From Monosporascus cannonballus (lineage: Eukaryota > Ascomycota > Sordariomycetes > Xylariales): DNA of 64,000 nt. Of the stretch, positions 48,301 to 60,154 are shown one piece after another. Under the pieces are notes generated by a model. It was not told where the DNA came from, ran no database searches, and worked only from the letters and a program-made list of their open reading frames with translations. Numbering within the stretch: the first letter of the stretch is position 1; every line of letters starts with the position of its first letter. The stretch covers positions 310,001 through 374,000 of the forward strand of contig QJNS01000030.1 of assembly GCA_004154925.1 (NCBI GenBank), given 5' to 3'. A program made the position numbers and the translations under genes.

Positions 48301-50444
48301 TTTTAATTAATATTATATAAATATTTATAATTATTGCATTTTACGACCGTAACGCCGCGCCAAAGTTAAATACGTTTTTTGCTATCGGCTTTAATTAAAA
48401 CCGGCAGAATTTCGTTTTTTATTTTTTAATTTAATATCGTAATTATCCTTTAATTTGTTACTGGTATTATTATCCGATAAATACCGTTTATTCTTAACTC
48501 GTAATTCCTTAATGTTAATAAAAAGTATTATTTTAATTTCTTTTTTTAATATATTATTTATAATGTCGAATTACGGATTATTACGTTTTGGCGACGGCGG
48601 CAATTCTAATAATAATATAAAAATAAATGAATTATGCAAATATAAGTATGGTAACGAAAATGGAACTGGGAAATCAAAAATATTTAAGAATAATAAGTTT
48701 TATATTAACGTTATAAATAAAACAAACAAAATAAGTATTTAATTAAAATTACTTAATATGTCGCGAATTACCCGTATAAATATAGGCGTTACCATAACCG
48801 AAATTACGATTCCAAATTATAAAAGCATATAAATTATATGCCGGTTTAATATTTAAATTATTAGAATTACCGTTAAACCGTTAATTACCAATTAAACCGA
48901 ACGATTATATGCGGTATATTTTAATTAAAACGGGACGTAACTTAAAGCGGCCTTATAATTTTTTTAATATTTATTAAGTTTATAACGTAATAATAATCCC
49001 TAATTTATATAGATCGGTTTATAATATAAGGATATAACGCTGTTATTTCCGATTAAGCAAATTCCGCCGCTTGCGGAAAATTGCTTATATTTTTTATAAA
49101 CTCGAAAATACAGCTTTTTCGTATATTATATATAATGCAAAAAATAAGTAATTTTTCAAAATATCCCAATATTGCTATTTCTTAAGGCCGGGAACCGCTT
49201 TAATTAATCCCATTATATTTTAAATTAAATTTTTATTTTTTTTAATTTCGTTTAATTTGTTCGAAAATTTATTAAATAAGGACCGTTTAAATTTAATAAA
49301 AATAAATATTTATTTTACCCTTTCACCGCTAAACGGAAACGATTACATTAAAAGCAATTCGTTTATTTATTATTTATATCAAAACTTTATTATTTTCTAA
49401 ATAATTACCCTTATTAAACCGGCTTTTAAATATTTTGACGCAAATATTTTCGAATTTAAAAATTCGAAAATATATAAGGAATTAAGCATATATATATTAT
49501 AACAAGGTTTAGCCGGAATAAAATTATTACGGTTCTTTTTTAATATAATAATTTCGTTTTTTTAAATATATTAAAATCGTTATACGAATATATTTTCTTT
49601 TTAATAACGCGTATTATTAAGGCCTTATTTTTATCCGTTACCGTAAATTAAAATTATTTTATTTCGAAAATCAAAAAATAATATCTTAACCGGCCAAAAG
49701 TTAAAATTAAAATTTAATAATTATTTCGTCTTAATCGGGATTATTTGTAATAAATTCCGTATTATCCTTTTTATTATCCGAATCCATTACGTCATTTTTT
49801 ATTACGACTTTTATATTCTTATAAGTAATATAATTTTTAATTTACCGGGCTTAAATTGTTTTCGTTATTTTATTTTTTTTTCAAAATAAACGGCTCGGTT
49901 TTATATTTATTAAACGCTTAATAAAATATAAATAATATGGCTTATTTATAGCTAATTATATTTAATCGCTTATAATTATCAACCGTTTAACCAAACTATT
50001 ACTATATATTTTTAATTAAAAGATTTTACAGTATATCCCATTATAATATTCGATTAATATCCGGAATATTTATACTTAATTTAAAAACGATAATAAATAC
50101 GACGATACAAATAAAATTATCCGATTATTTTAAGTTATTATATATACGAATTTGGTTTCCGTAAAATATTTCGGAATTATAAAGTTTAATAATTTTTTTT
50201 ATAATTTTCGATAAATATCCCCGGTTTATTATAATGTTAATTTCGTAATTTCGGATATCCATAGTTTCTGCCTTATTATTAATATAAATAATAATTTACA
50301 TAATAAAATGTAAATTATTAAGTTAAATTAAAAAGATATTATTGAATAATCCAAATATATTAATTATTAAAAAATCTAAATTCTTTTAATTCGAACGTTA
50401 ACTTTTAAATATAAGGAAAATAATAATATTAATTTCAGAACGAT
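42337..50444. other. AT-rich, RIP-degraded repeat DNA of unassigned type
   Basis: About 8 kb with no LTR pair or recognisable pol. Coding-like relics on the + strand occupy about 42572-44190 (separate entry). Elsewhere short open stretches occur (for example 48455-48742 on the + strand and acidic frames on the - strand near 49750), but none can be assigned. Locally repetitive A/T-rich strings around 45640-45850 have no clear unit. Confidence 0.5.
42572..44190 (+). pseudogene. Unrecognised RIP-degraded coding relic
   Basis: One frame from 42572 reads RLYNKYRSISLNIINENE, then DGIYNIYRKHF, KIYKFNFFVRFSKRF and IRKIQAN, interrupted only by TAA codons where Gln would fit. In another frame from about 43093 it reads AEFTEFIKYTCSRLTIAEF. 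Later frames are also open for long runs (44000-44182). The two main segments are in different frames, so an indel or intron lies between. This is clearly former protein-coding DNA, perhaps of a DNA transposon, but I do not recognise the family. Confidence 0.45.
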
Positions 50445-50609
50445 TGTAAGGGGCTGCATACACAGTAGCTAAGGATATGGGCCACAACAGCTCTATTGAG
50501 AAATCTAGGGAACAGCTAAGAAGAAGCGTGGGAGCAGCTAGCTATATATACAGGAGCCACGGGATTAGCGCTATGCTAATCCCTCCACTAGGGCCCTTGG
50601 CCCGTGACA
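50445..50609 (+). repeat. Solo LTR, not RIPped
   Basis: 165 nt of balanced composition inside AT-rich DNA, beginning TGTAAG and ending GTGACA. The exact 5-bp target duplication ACGAT occurs at 50440-50444 and 50610-50614. Inside are a TATA-like CTATATATACA and a hairpin with GGGATTAGC / GCTAATCCC arms. No partner copy lies in the window, so recombination to a solo LTR, or a non-autonomous unit, is inferred. Orientation is guessed from the TATA-like string. Confidence 0.8.
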
Positions 50610-50614
50610 ACGAT

Positions 50615-51791
50615 TAATATTAAAATGCCAGATTTCCACTTCATAGCTATATCTAATTAAGCCGCCAATTTAACAAAAATTACCATATTTTATAATGTTT
50701 TTTATAATATTACTAGCAATTATTATATATATAAATTAATATATATAAATAAGGAAAATAAAACGTAAATTACGGATATTAACCTATTTAGGCCGGAAAT
50801 TCCTTTATTCCGTTAATAAATATATTTCGTTAATAATAATTAAATTATATCGTTTTTCGAAAGTAAAATTTAATATAATAATTTAAAATTAATTTTTTAA
50901 TATTTATTTGGGATCAAAAATAATATAATTATACCGTTTAGCTATTATACGGTCGAATAGCTTTAAGTTAAACTTTTTTGTATTTACGAATATTAGGATA
51001 AAAACAAAACATAAAACTGCTAATATAAAAATGTATTATTTTTCTTCCCATTTAATTAATAATATAACTTAAATAATAATTAAATTAATTATTAAAAAAG
51101 GTTTAAATAATTAAAACTTTCCCAAAATTTATTTTAATAATAAAAAAACTATTAAGTTTTTCGAAAACCAAATTATATATTATATTAATTTATTTTTTCC
51201 GCAAAATATAGCCTTGCCCGCCAAATATAACGCCTAATATAAGGCGAACAAACCGACGGCGCCAGGTTTTCGTAAGGTTATCGGCCATACATATAATATT
51301 AATATATAGGTTAATTATATTTATATTGGCAAGAAACCGGTAAAAATATCGGATAAAAATAAATATTTTATTTTAGAAAATTAAATATTTTAAAATATAA
51401 GGTATTTACTTTAAACTTTTAAATATATTACCCATATTTAGTTAATTAAAAAAATATATTTCGGGGTTTATTACGGGCAATTTTAAATCTTATATTTTAT
51501 TATTTTAATTTATAAGGTTATGTTATTATCGTACTGGCCTAAAAAGGATAAAAGGTTATAATATGTATTAATCGGGATTTTGAGTTATTTTTCTATTATA
51601 ATAATCTTTATTTCGTATTAGTTAAGATTATTATTATATCAAAAAATAAAATTTTTAATTTTGCATTAAATTATATATGTTAAAATACTAGGAACTTCCT
51701 AATTAATATATATTGCCAAAATTAATATTAATAATTTTTACGAATTTGTATAAAAACGTATTAAACGGAACGAAAAAATCATAATTTGCCA
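50615..51791. other. AT-rich, RIP-degraded DNA
   Basis: No assignable gene. A weak + strand frame is open in pieces from about 51190 (LFFPQNIALPAKYNA) and again from about 51690 into the following patch (KRIKRNEKIIICHQALF), so it is probably another decayed transposon. Confidence 0.45.
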
Positions 51792-51955
51792 TCAGGCCTT
51801 ATTTTGGAGGTTTTGTTGTTTTTATAGGTATTATTCTTAAAGAAGTTTAGCTAATACATTGGACCCCTGACAGATATTTCTTGATTAAAAGCTATAGCTG
51901 TGGCTACGGCTGCTGTGCCGCAGGCGCAGCCACAATCTCCAAAATGGGGTCCTGA
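51792..51955. repeat. Candidate short inverted-repeat element
   Basis: The interval begins TCAGG, followed shortly by TTTTGGAG, and ends CTCCAAAA followed by CCTGA, giving imperfect terminal inverted repeats of about 22 bases over 164 bp. The right half is GC-rich and includes a GTGGCT..AGCCAC hairpin. No clear target duplication was found. The left repeat may belong to a decayed coding frame, so this is tentative. Confidence 0.3.
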
Positions 51956-52156
51956 TCACGATGAGGCAAGTTCAGACCGAAATACGATTTCCCTTTTTTT
52001 TATAAAAAGACTTTTGTGTTTGAAGATTTTTGTTTTTAATAACCTTTATTTTTATTATAAAAAGTTATGTTATTAAATACACATTTCGTAGTTATTTTAA
52101 TAAACAGAAGCTTAAAATGTTTACTTATTTATATTATTAAATTTAAGTTTAAAATA

Positions 52157-52400
52157 ATGCCTTATATACCATGTTTTGAAAGTAATGTAAAATCTTAAAT
52201 AATTAAAGAAATTATTCGTTATAGTAAACATATTAAAAAGTGTCGTTATTATAATGGTTTTAACATTTGATTCATTTTTGCAATATATTAAGAAAAATAA
52301 CTTTTTAAGTCGTATAAAACCGTTGTTAAAAAAAATTCTTTTTATAAGTTTAAGAGAAAATAAAAAAAGATCTAACGCACACGTAACGAGATATTAATAA
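52157..52400 (+). pseudogene. Possible antisense accessory ORF in the reverse gypsy copy
   Basis: From an ATG at 52157 the + strand reads MPYIPCFESNVKS, a TAA, then EIIRYSKHIKKCRYYNGFN and later FKSYKTVVKKNSFYKFKRK, with stops mostly TAA. It lies in the same pol-to-3'-LTR interval and on the same relative strand as the antisense frames in the other copies. The Cys spacing does not match them closely, so membership is uncertain. Confidence 0.3.
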
Positions 52401-52688
52401 AATTATCGGCCTTTTTTGGTTTAAAGCTTTAAAAGAATTTTACGAAAAAAGAGTTAAAATCGTTAACTGAAAATTTTAGTTAATAAACAACTTCGACGAA
52501 AAGAAATGTATAAAGGTTCAAATCGTTATAATTACGTTTCTTTTAAATTTTTTCGATTAATTTACCTTTAAAAACATCGATTAGAGAAATACTACTAGCG
52601 ATTTCCGCGTTATGAATAATTGTTTTAATAAATATTAGGCGTTAGTAAGACTTTTAGCGAGTTTTTAAATATTTTCGGAATTTAAATA

Positions 52689-52895
52689 TGTGAGAATACA
52701 GCCCCTATAAGGATGAGGCTGGTAGCCGACCAGCCACCGATCAGCCACCGACTCACTTACTAATATAAATCCACCATCTAACAGCTAGTAAAAAACGCCA
52801 TATAAAAATAACCTAATATATTTATTTTTTAAATTACGTTTTGTAATTAATCAGAAATTACTTTACCTTAGCTTATAACTATTTATTATCTTATA
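52689..52895 (+). repeat. 5' LTR of the second gypsy family
   Basis: 207 nt, TGTGAGAATACAG to TATCTTATA. The first 80 bases keep balanced composition (CCAGCCACCGATCAGCCACC), while the rest is RIPped. Confidence 0.88.
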
Positions 52896-53667
52896 ATTCT
52901 TTTATGTTTATTATGGAAATAATGTAATAATTATTAAAAGCAGAATTCGCCGATTATAAAGGGAACTTAAATTATTAATTAAAAAAACCCCCGATCGGAA
53001 CCCAACCGACGAACGATTAATCACGGTACAGGGATAAGCGAAAAAGCTTATAACGGAACGCTAACGGGCAAAGAACCATAATCCCCGGGATCCCGAATTA
53101 CCTTATATATATAATAGGAATACGTTCCGAAACTATTAGCTAAATAATCGGAAAACGGACATAATATAACAACGGCGTTCTGGAATTTAAAATAAAACAA
53201 GGTTAAACCTTTTAATAAAAACAAAATCTTAAAGATTATCCGTTAACAAAACGAATAATATTCGGAATTATTTGGATAATTAACCGATTAATAAATAATA
53301 ATATAAGAAAAAAATAAATTTTATAAATTAATGGCGATATTAACGTAAAAGCCTAACGGTAATAAATAAATATTACGTTATTATTACCGGAAATTTATAT
53401 TAAAAACTTAAGGCGAAATACTTTTATCTATATTTAATAAGTTATATGCCATATGGATATTTTATTTTAAACGCTTAATAATTATATTATCTTACATTTA
53501 ATTATTTTAATTATAATACAAATCTAAAAATAAAGAATTTATAGATTTTTATTAAGAAAAATTACATATATCCTACTTTTTTCGATAGGAAAAATAAGAA
53601 ATAATTCATAGAATTATAATAACGATTTAATTAATCGCCGTTAAACTGTTACGTTAAATAAAAGCTC

Positions 53668-53853
53668 TTGGTTTATAAAATAAAACTTACGGAGGTTTTC
53701 AGCTCAAAACACAATGGGGATAATAAATATTTTATTTTTTATTACTTTTATAAATTAACATTAAGGTTTCGAAATACCTTATTACGGAAAAACATTAAGT
53801 TAAAACGAATTAATAACGTAATAAACAAAGTAATACGCCCCCAGAACGCCTAG
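53668..53853 (+). pseudogene. Gag-region fragment of the second gypsy family
   Basis: A 61-codon + strand frame about 0.8 kb inside the element, where Gag is expected. It reads VYKIKLTEVFSSKHNGDNKYF and is basic toward its end. No zinc knuckle is visible in it. Assigned only by position and strand. Confidence 0.35.
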
Positions 53854-55068
53854 AAAAAGTAAAAGAAAACCGATTATCTTCCGTTAAAAGTACTAATAAA
53901 AATAAACGATCCTATTTTAACGTTTTCGGAAAAAGAAATCCCTAAAGTAAATTAAAACCGTTACGTAAAAACAATAAGAACCGTAGGCGTTTTTATATTC
54001 GAAAAGCAAATAATTTCCAATTTAATTCCGATTAAGATAAATCCGCACAACCTAATCCTCTTAATTTTTATAAAAGCCTATTTAAGTAGTATAATTATAA
54101 AAAACCAAGTTATAAAAATATAAATTATAAACCCAAAAAGGATACGAAAACTTTGTTATTCCGGCCATACGAAAATTAACCGCCAAAGGCCGTACAAAAT
54201 ATTATAGTATATAACGATAAACAAATTAATCTCTAAACGTAAACCCAAAAAAAGCCGGAATAGACGTATATGTTTAATTTATTTCGGCTAATAATTATAA
54301 AACGGTCGAAATAAAGTCACTTTTTAAAAGAAAGGCATTTATTAAACAAAAATACGGGAGATATAATAGTATAAATGGATATGAATATCGGAGTACAGGT
54401 AAATACTATAAGCAAAAAATTGGCGAAAAAAACTTAATTATTAATAAATTTCCGTAAATATTCCGGGCCTTATCGGCGTTAACGGCGCGTATATTAAGTG
54501 TTATAGGATTTACGAAATTCCTGTTAATATAACAAATAATAAGGGAAACAAACGAAAGTTTAAGCAAATTTACTTTATAATACGCTATAAATAAAAAGCG
54601 CCCGATTTTTTATTATCCAAACCAAAAATAAGCAGGTTAAAATTGTTATTAAATATAATTATATATTAATAATTATATGGATTATTACAAAAGGTTAACA
54701 AATAAAAAATCATATACTTAACGTTTTCTGATAAGTAAATTTATATTATTAATATCACAAATGTAATTAACAAACTAAATATTTCAAAATTTAAGGAATA
54801 ATAAGAACGGAAAATAATTAATTTTTATACATGCCTAAAAAGTTTTCGTCAAATATATTTTGAAAAAGTAAAAAAAGAACATATTTAATAGTTAAGAGCA
54901 AAATATGCATTAAATTTAATCCCAGGAAAAATACTTTTATTTGGCCTAAGTTGCCTTATTTGAGAAACTTAGCGAAAAATATTCGAAAAATACATTTAAA
55001 AAAACCTAAAAGCAGAACGAATATGTTACTTAAAAACGGACGTAAAAATACTAATATTATTTGTACTT

Positions 55069-55420
55069 AAAAAGGACGGCAATTTCCGATTATACGTTAA
55101 TTACAAAGGGTTAAATCGGGTAACGATAAAAAACCGATATTTTTTACCGTTAATCTTAATAATAAATTGCCTAAGATTAATTAAAGCATTTTAGAAAATT
55201 GATTTTAATAATATTTATTACCGTAATAAAATTAAAAAAAGTAATTAATAAAAAACCGTTTTCCGAATATAATACAGGTATTTTAAATATACGGTTACGT
55301 TATTTGGTTTTATTAATACGTTAGCCACGTTTTAAACCTATATGTATAAAATATTAATTAAATTAATTAATTATATATATGTAATATATCTAAATAATAT
55401 AATTATTTATTCCGATAAAG
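55069..55420 (+). pseudogene. Reverse transcriptase core (second gypsy family)
   Basis: [16 protein letters not shown] corresponds to the conserved KKDG..R.CVDYR.LN block. About 300 bases on, VIYLNNIIIYS corresponds to VVYLDDILIYS; both catalytic Asp codons have become Asn by G-to-A change. The frame between is interrupted. Dead enzyme. Confidence 0.8.
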
Positions 55421-57189
55421 AAAAAAATATACAAAGCATTTCCAGTTAATTTACGAACGGTTATTACAATATTAATTATTTGCCAAAACGTTTAAATACG
55501 CATTTTTTTTTAAAAAAGAGAAATAAAGTTTTTAAAATTTGTAATTAATACCGACGGCTTTAAAATAAACCGCCGACAGGTCGATATTATCGAAATATAA
55601 CTAAAATTAAAATTAATTTATAATATTTAAATATTTTTGGAATTCGCGAACTTTTATCGGAAATTTATCGCTCATTACTTATGCATTACCGAACTAATTA
55701 TTAAGTTTTTAAAAAAGGCGTAAAGTAAAAATAAAAGAGCAAAATTTCAATAACCCGAAAAGGCTAAAAAGACGTTTTAAAACTTAAAAAAATACTTTTT
55801 AATTAATAATTATTCTTCGATATAAGAATAACGCCAAAAATACTAAGATTAAAAAGAATACTTTAATAAAAACTATATTAAAAATATTTTCACAAAAATA
55901 CGAAAAATATTAACGCCTAATTATATATTAATCGCAAAAGCTAAATCCAACCGAAAAACGGTAAATTACATAATAATCAAAATTATTAACGATTATAAAA
56001 GGTTTAAAATATTAACGATAATACCTTAAAAATATAAAAGAATTCTTAATGTTTACGGAATATATAACGTTAAAAAATATAACAAAAATACTAGCGCGTA
56101 ACTTTAACAGGAAACTAATCCGATAAATTTATTATTTTACGTAATTTAATTTTAAGATCTAATACTGACCGGACGCCGTTAACCCGGCAAATAAATTATT
56201 TAGATACCCGAATTATATATTAAGAAATATTTGGTATAAAAGCGTAATCTTTAAGGTATTTAAAAAATTTAGATTTATAAATAACATGGCGAAAAACGTA
56301 CGGAAAATAATTATAAATACATAACGTAATTTAAAATATTATAAAAAGGCAAAGGGGCTTAAAAAAGTAATATAAAATTGGTTCGCTATAAAATTCCTAG
56401 ATTGATTTCAGATAACGGAAATTTAAGTAATTATGATCCGCGTAAAAAAAGCGGAGAACCTTCGTTATACGATTATAAAAAACTTTCAAAAAAAGATAGT
56501 AAGAAATTATATGTTTATCGAACTTATCGCTTATAAATAATAAAATTAATACAAATTATAATAATAATACGATTAACGGTTAAATAACGGCAACTGTAAA
56601 TTACGACCGTATTACAATAAGATTTTAAGGAATTTCGAAAAAACGAAACTGGAATTAAAATTATTATTTATAATTAATACATTTTACGTTTTTTTTGGCG
56701 AAAAGGTTAGTTAAAAACGAAATAACCTTATAATTAAAAACTTCCTAACAGTTTTACGATCAAATTCGAAAGTTGTAAATTAAGGATTTAAATATTATAA
56801 AGCTAATACAAATGATTAAACCCCAAACTGGAATAAAAAGAAAATATTTCTTAAATCTAAATAAGATTTTATATTATCGAAATAAATTCCTAATTTTGCC
56901 GTAAAATATTTATGAAAATAATTAATTAATTAATACCGTAATACTTTAAAGGCATAATATATAGGATATATCCTTACGTTAAAATTAATAACCAAAAGGT
57001 TTTATGAGGAATATATGGCGAACGATATTCGAAATTATATTAAATAATATCCGAATTATTAAGGCATAATAAAATTACGTTTTAAACCATATGTATAATT
57101 ATAGCCCCTGTTATTATTTAAATAATAGTTTTTTAAAAGTTTTCGTTAAATTTTATTACGGATTTTCCTAAAAGCCTGGGTTTAAACGG

Positions 57190-57400
57190 GCTAAAGTACG
57201 ATATAATCCTGATAATCGTCGATCGCTTTACGAAATTAAAATTATTTATTTTTATGGTTAAAACTTTAACCGTAACTGAATTAATCTAATTGTTTTACGA
57301 CAAAATCGAATATAAATTCGGTACGTCAACCCGACTTATTAACGATAAAATTAGATTATTAATAAATTAATTTTAAGCCGAATTTTATAAGAAACGAAAA
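57190..57400 (+). pseudogene. Integrase core fragment (second gypsy family)
   Basis: The frame reads LIIVDRFTKLKLFIFM, then a stop and FYDKIEYKFGTSTRLINDK, matching the retroviral integrase core around the first and second catalytic Asp positions (VVDRFTK..HF, and G.P..I.SDR.). The second position reads N-D here. Part of the dead pol frame. Confidence 0.75.
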
Positions 57401-59608
57401 ATAAAACGGCAAATATTAACCGTTTACTATTCGCAAACTAATAAACAATTAAAACGTACTTATTAAATTTTAAAATACTATTTTCATAATTACGTTAATA
57501 AATATTACAATAATTAAAAACAATTATTACAATATACGGAATTCGTATATAATAACGCGCAAAACATATTTATCGGCCGTTTTTTATTCGATACCTTATA
57601 TGAATATTATTTAAAGATAATCAAATATTTTGTACAAAGATTTAAAGGATAAATATAAAAAATTAAAAAATATCTTAAAAAATAACGGGTATTTATCGAA
57701 TAACATATAAATATTAGGAGAAATTAACGGCAGCTTAAAAAATATATTATAATTAATACCATATGCCTATAAAATTTTAATTAAGGCAATAAGTAAATTT
57801 ATCGATTAAAAACTTTAAATTTAAAAATAAAAGGTTCGTATTTAGTTATATTCGGATTACAATTACCAAACGAATGAATTCCCAAATATATAAAATAATC
57901 CATCTTATTATATATTAATAAATACATAATATATTTCCAATATTCTTATTAAAGCCGTAAGATAATCAGAAACTAGGCGACGTTAAAACAACGTTATTAA
58001 ATTTAATAAAAGAAATAAGAAAATAAATGATAAAAACTATCGTCTGTTATCGAAATAATCGGGGACAGCGTAAATATTTAATTAAAAAAAGGCTAACCTG
58101 CCGAATATAATACGTAAAAAGCCCGAAAACATTTCGAATACGCATTTAAAATATTATAATATTATAACAAAAAAGTTAAATACGTACGTAAAAAATAAAA
58201 CAACTTAAAAACCGAAAGGTAATAATAACCTAATCAGAAATTAATTGTTTAATAATTATAAGAATTACAAAAAATATTTTTAAGCAAAATTAAAATATTA
58301 ACGTTAAAGTATTATTTAATTATATAATTACTTTTAAACTTTTAGCCAAAAATTATTTTGTTATATACTGATCGAAAACCAATAAATAATGTAAAAAACT
58401 TGAATTTTTAGTATCGAAAACAAAATTTCGTATTTAATTACTAAACCTTACGTTAATTAACTTTTAATAAACGTATTAAGAAAGTTAATATAGGAATATC
58501 AGAAAAGTTTCGGAAAATATATAACAGCAAAAAGCGGATACGCTTATTAAACTTACTGGGCGGAAACCTCGGAAAAAATTCAAATATATCTTATTTTTTA
58601 CAAAAAATAAGGCCTAAATAACAGGTATATAATTTGTTATTAATCGGATATAGGACGCCATTCTTCAAACGCTTAACGTACTTAGGTTTAATAATAATTT
58701 TGCCGAATAAAACCGTTTTCTAATTATAGTTATTAATAAGTATTAAAATTTCGGTAAAACGTTAAAAAAGAATAGGCGAAAAGTATTCCTAAGCAAAAAA
58801 TATAACAATATAACGGCCTTCGCAAATTACCTTATTTATAAAGATATTCTAAAATTACGCCTAATCGGAAACTAACTACGAAATAATAAAAAAAGATCGT
58901 AATACTTATAAAAACCCTAAATTTATACACTTATAAAATGGCGTTAAAATTAAATCTCCGTAATTATAACGAACAATCGGAAATCGATTTCCGATATATT
59001 AAAAAATGATATTTCTTAATAATAATCGCATTAAAAGCGAATTCGGCCTCGTAAAAAATATGAAATCGACGACCGATAATAATTACGTCGGAATATTCGT
59101 ATTAAATATTCGTAATACGAACTTTTTCGAATTTATCAATTAATTCCTAATTATCGGTACCGAATTAAAAGACCGTTTAGGCGGTATTTTTAAAAACGAT
59201 CGGAATCTAAACGGAAATTAAATAATAATATTATAAATATTAAGAATAATTAGTTACGACATAATTTAAGGCGCTCGGAACTTAAACGTAAATCGTACGA
59301 TAATCGAAATAACGTTATATTACGTAAATATAATACAGCTTATTATCGCCTATAATACAATTAATATCCATTTTACCGTCGGCGTCGAAAAGATAAGGTT
59401 AAAAAAATCCCAATTCTTATTAATATCAAAATATTATTTCTTTTGCAATTTCTTATAAAGAAAAAACATGGCGAATAGATAAAACACGGAAATTATACGC
59501 AAAATAAACCGAAAAGGCGAAATAAAAATAAAGAAAAACGAGAAACCGAACAAAAGACGTACGTAAAAAAAATAAAAATATAAGCGCGAAAAAGAAAAAA
59601 AAGGTAAA

Positions 59609-59732
59609 TGTCACAGTCCCAAGTGGCACCTTGTAGATATATAGAGCAGAACAAGGTGGCCAGGGCTCGACCTGACAACGTTCCACTTTTAGTGGTGTAA
59701 TAGCTAGACTCTTGTTCTTCTGTTCCGTAACA
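59609..59732 (-). repeat. Solo LTR of the TRIM family, not RIPped
   Basis: 124 nt from TGTCAC to CGTAACA with an exact GTAAA duplication at 59604-59608 and 59733-59737. It is the reverse complement of the LTRs of the miniature element at 62816-63285. It contains TAGATATATAGAG and TGGTGTAATAG, the latter one base from the tRNA A-box consensus. It is nearly free of RIP although its host element is saturated, so it is younger or was spared. Strand is given relative to the miniature element. Confidence 0.85.
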
Positions 59733-59947
59733 GTAAATAAGGTAAAATTAAGGAACAGATTATAAAAAAAGCTAGGGGGAATATAATTAATAACGCAATA
59801 TAATACGAATTAATTATTATAGCAATTACTTATAACATAATATAACGGGAAATTATCGGCAAATATACGTAACGAGATTTATAATATGCGTTATATTAAA
59901 TTAATATTAATGCGATTAAGAATTAATATCTTAAAAAGAGAAGTAAT

Positions 59948-60154
59948 TATAAGAATACAGTCTTTATAAGAATAAAGCTAGTAATCGACCAGCCACTGAT
60001 TAGCCACCGTTCCACTTACTGATATAAATCTATTATCTGACAGCTAATAGGAAACGCCAGATGGAAGTAACCTAATACATTTACTTCTTAGATTACGTTC
60101 TGCGACTGGTCGGAGATCACCTTACCCCAGCTCATAGCTGTCCATTATCTTACA
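59948..60154 (+). repeat. 3' LTR of the second gypsy family
   Basis: 207 nt, starting TATAAGAATACAG (RIP-altered) and ending TATCTTACA, followed by AAATA. Its right half is better preserved than that of the 5' LTR. Confidence 0.88.

Larger units (their letters stand above)
52689..60154 (+). mobile_element. Second Ty3/gypsy family element, full length, RIP-degraded
   Basis: The 207-nt LTRs at 52689-52895 and 59948-60154 and the exact target duplication AAATA (52684-52688 and 60155-60159) define the element. Pol is on the + strand: reverse transcriptase motifs [16 protein letters not shown] at about 55069-55120 and VIYLNNIIIYS at 55381-55420, and integrase IVDRFTKLKLFIF near 57190-57240. The catalytic pair reads NN instead of DD. 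Its pol and LTRs are unlike those of the other gypsy elements in the window. A solo LTR is inserted near its right end. Confidence 0.88.
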
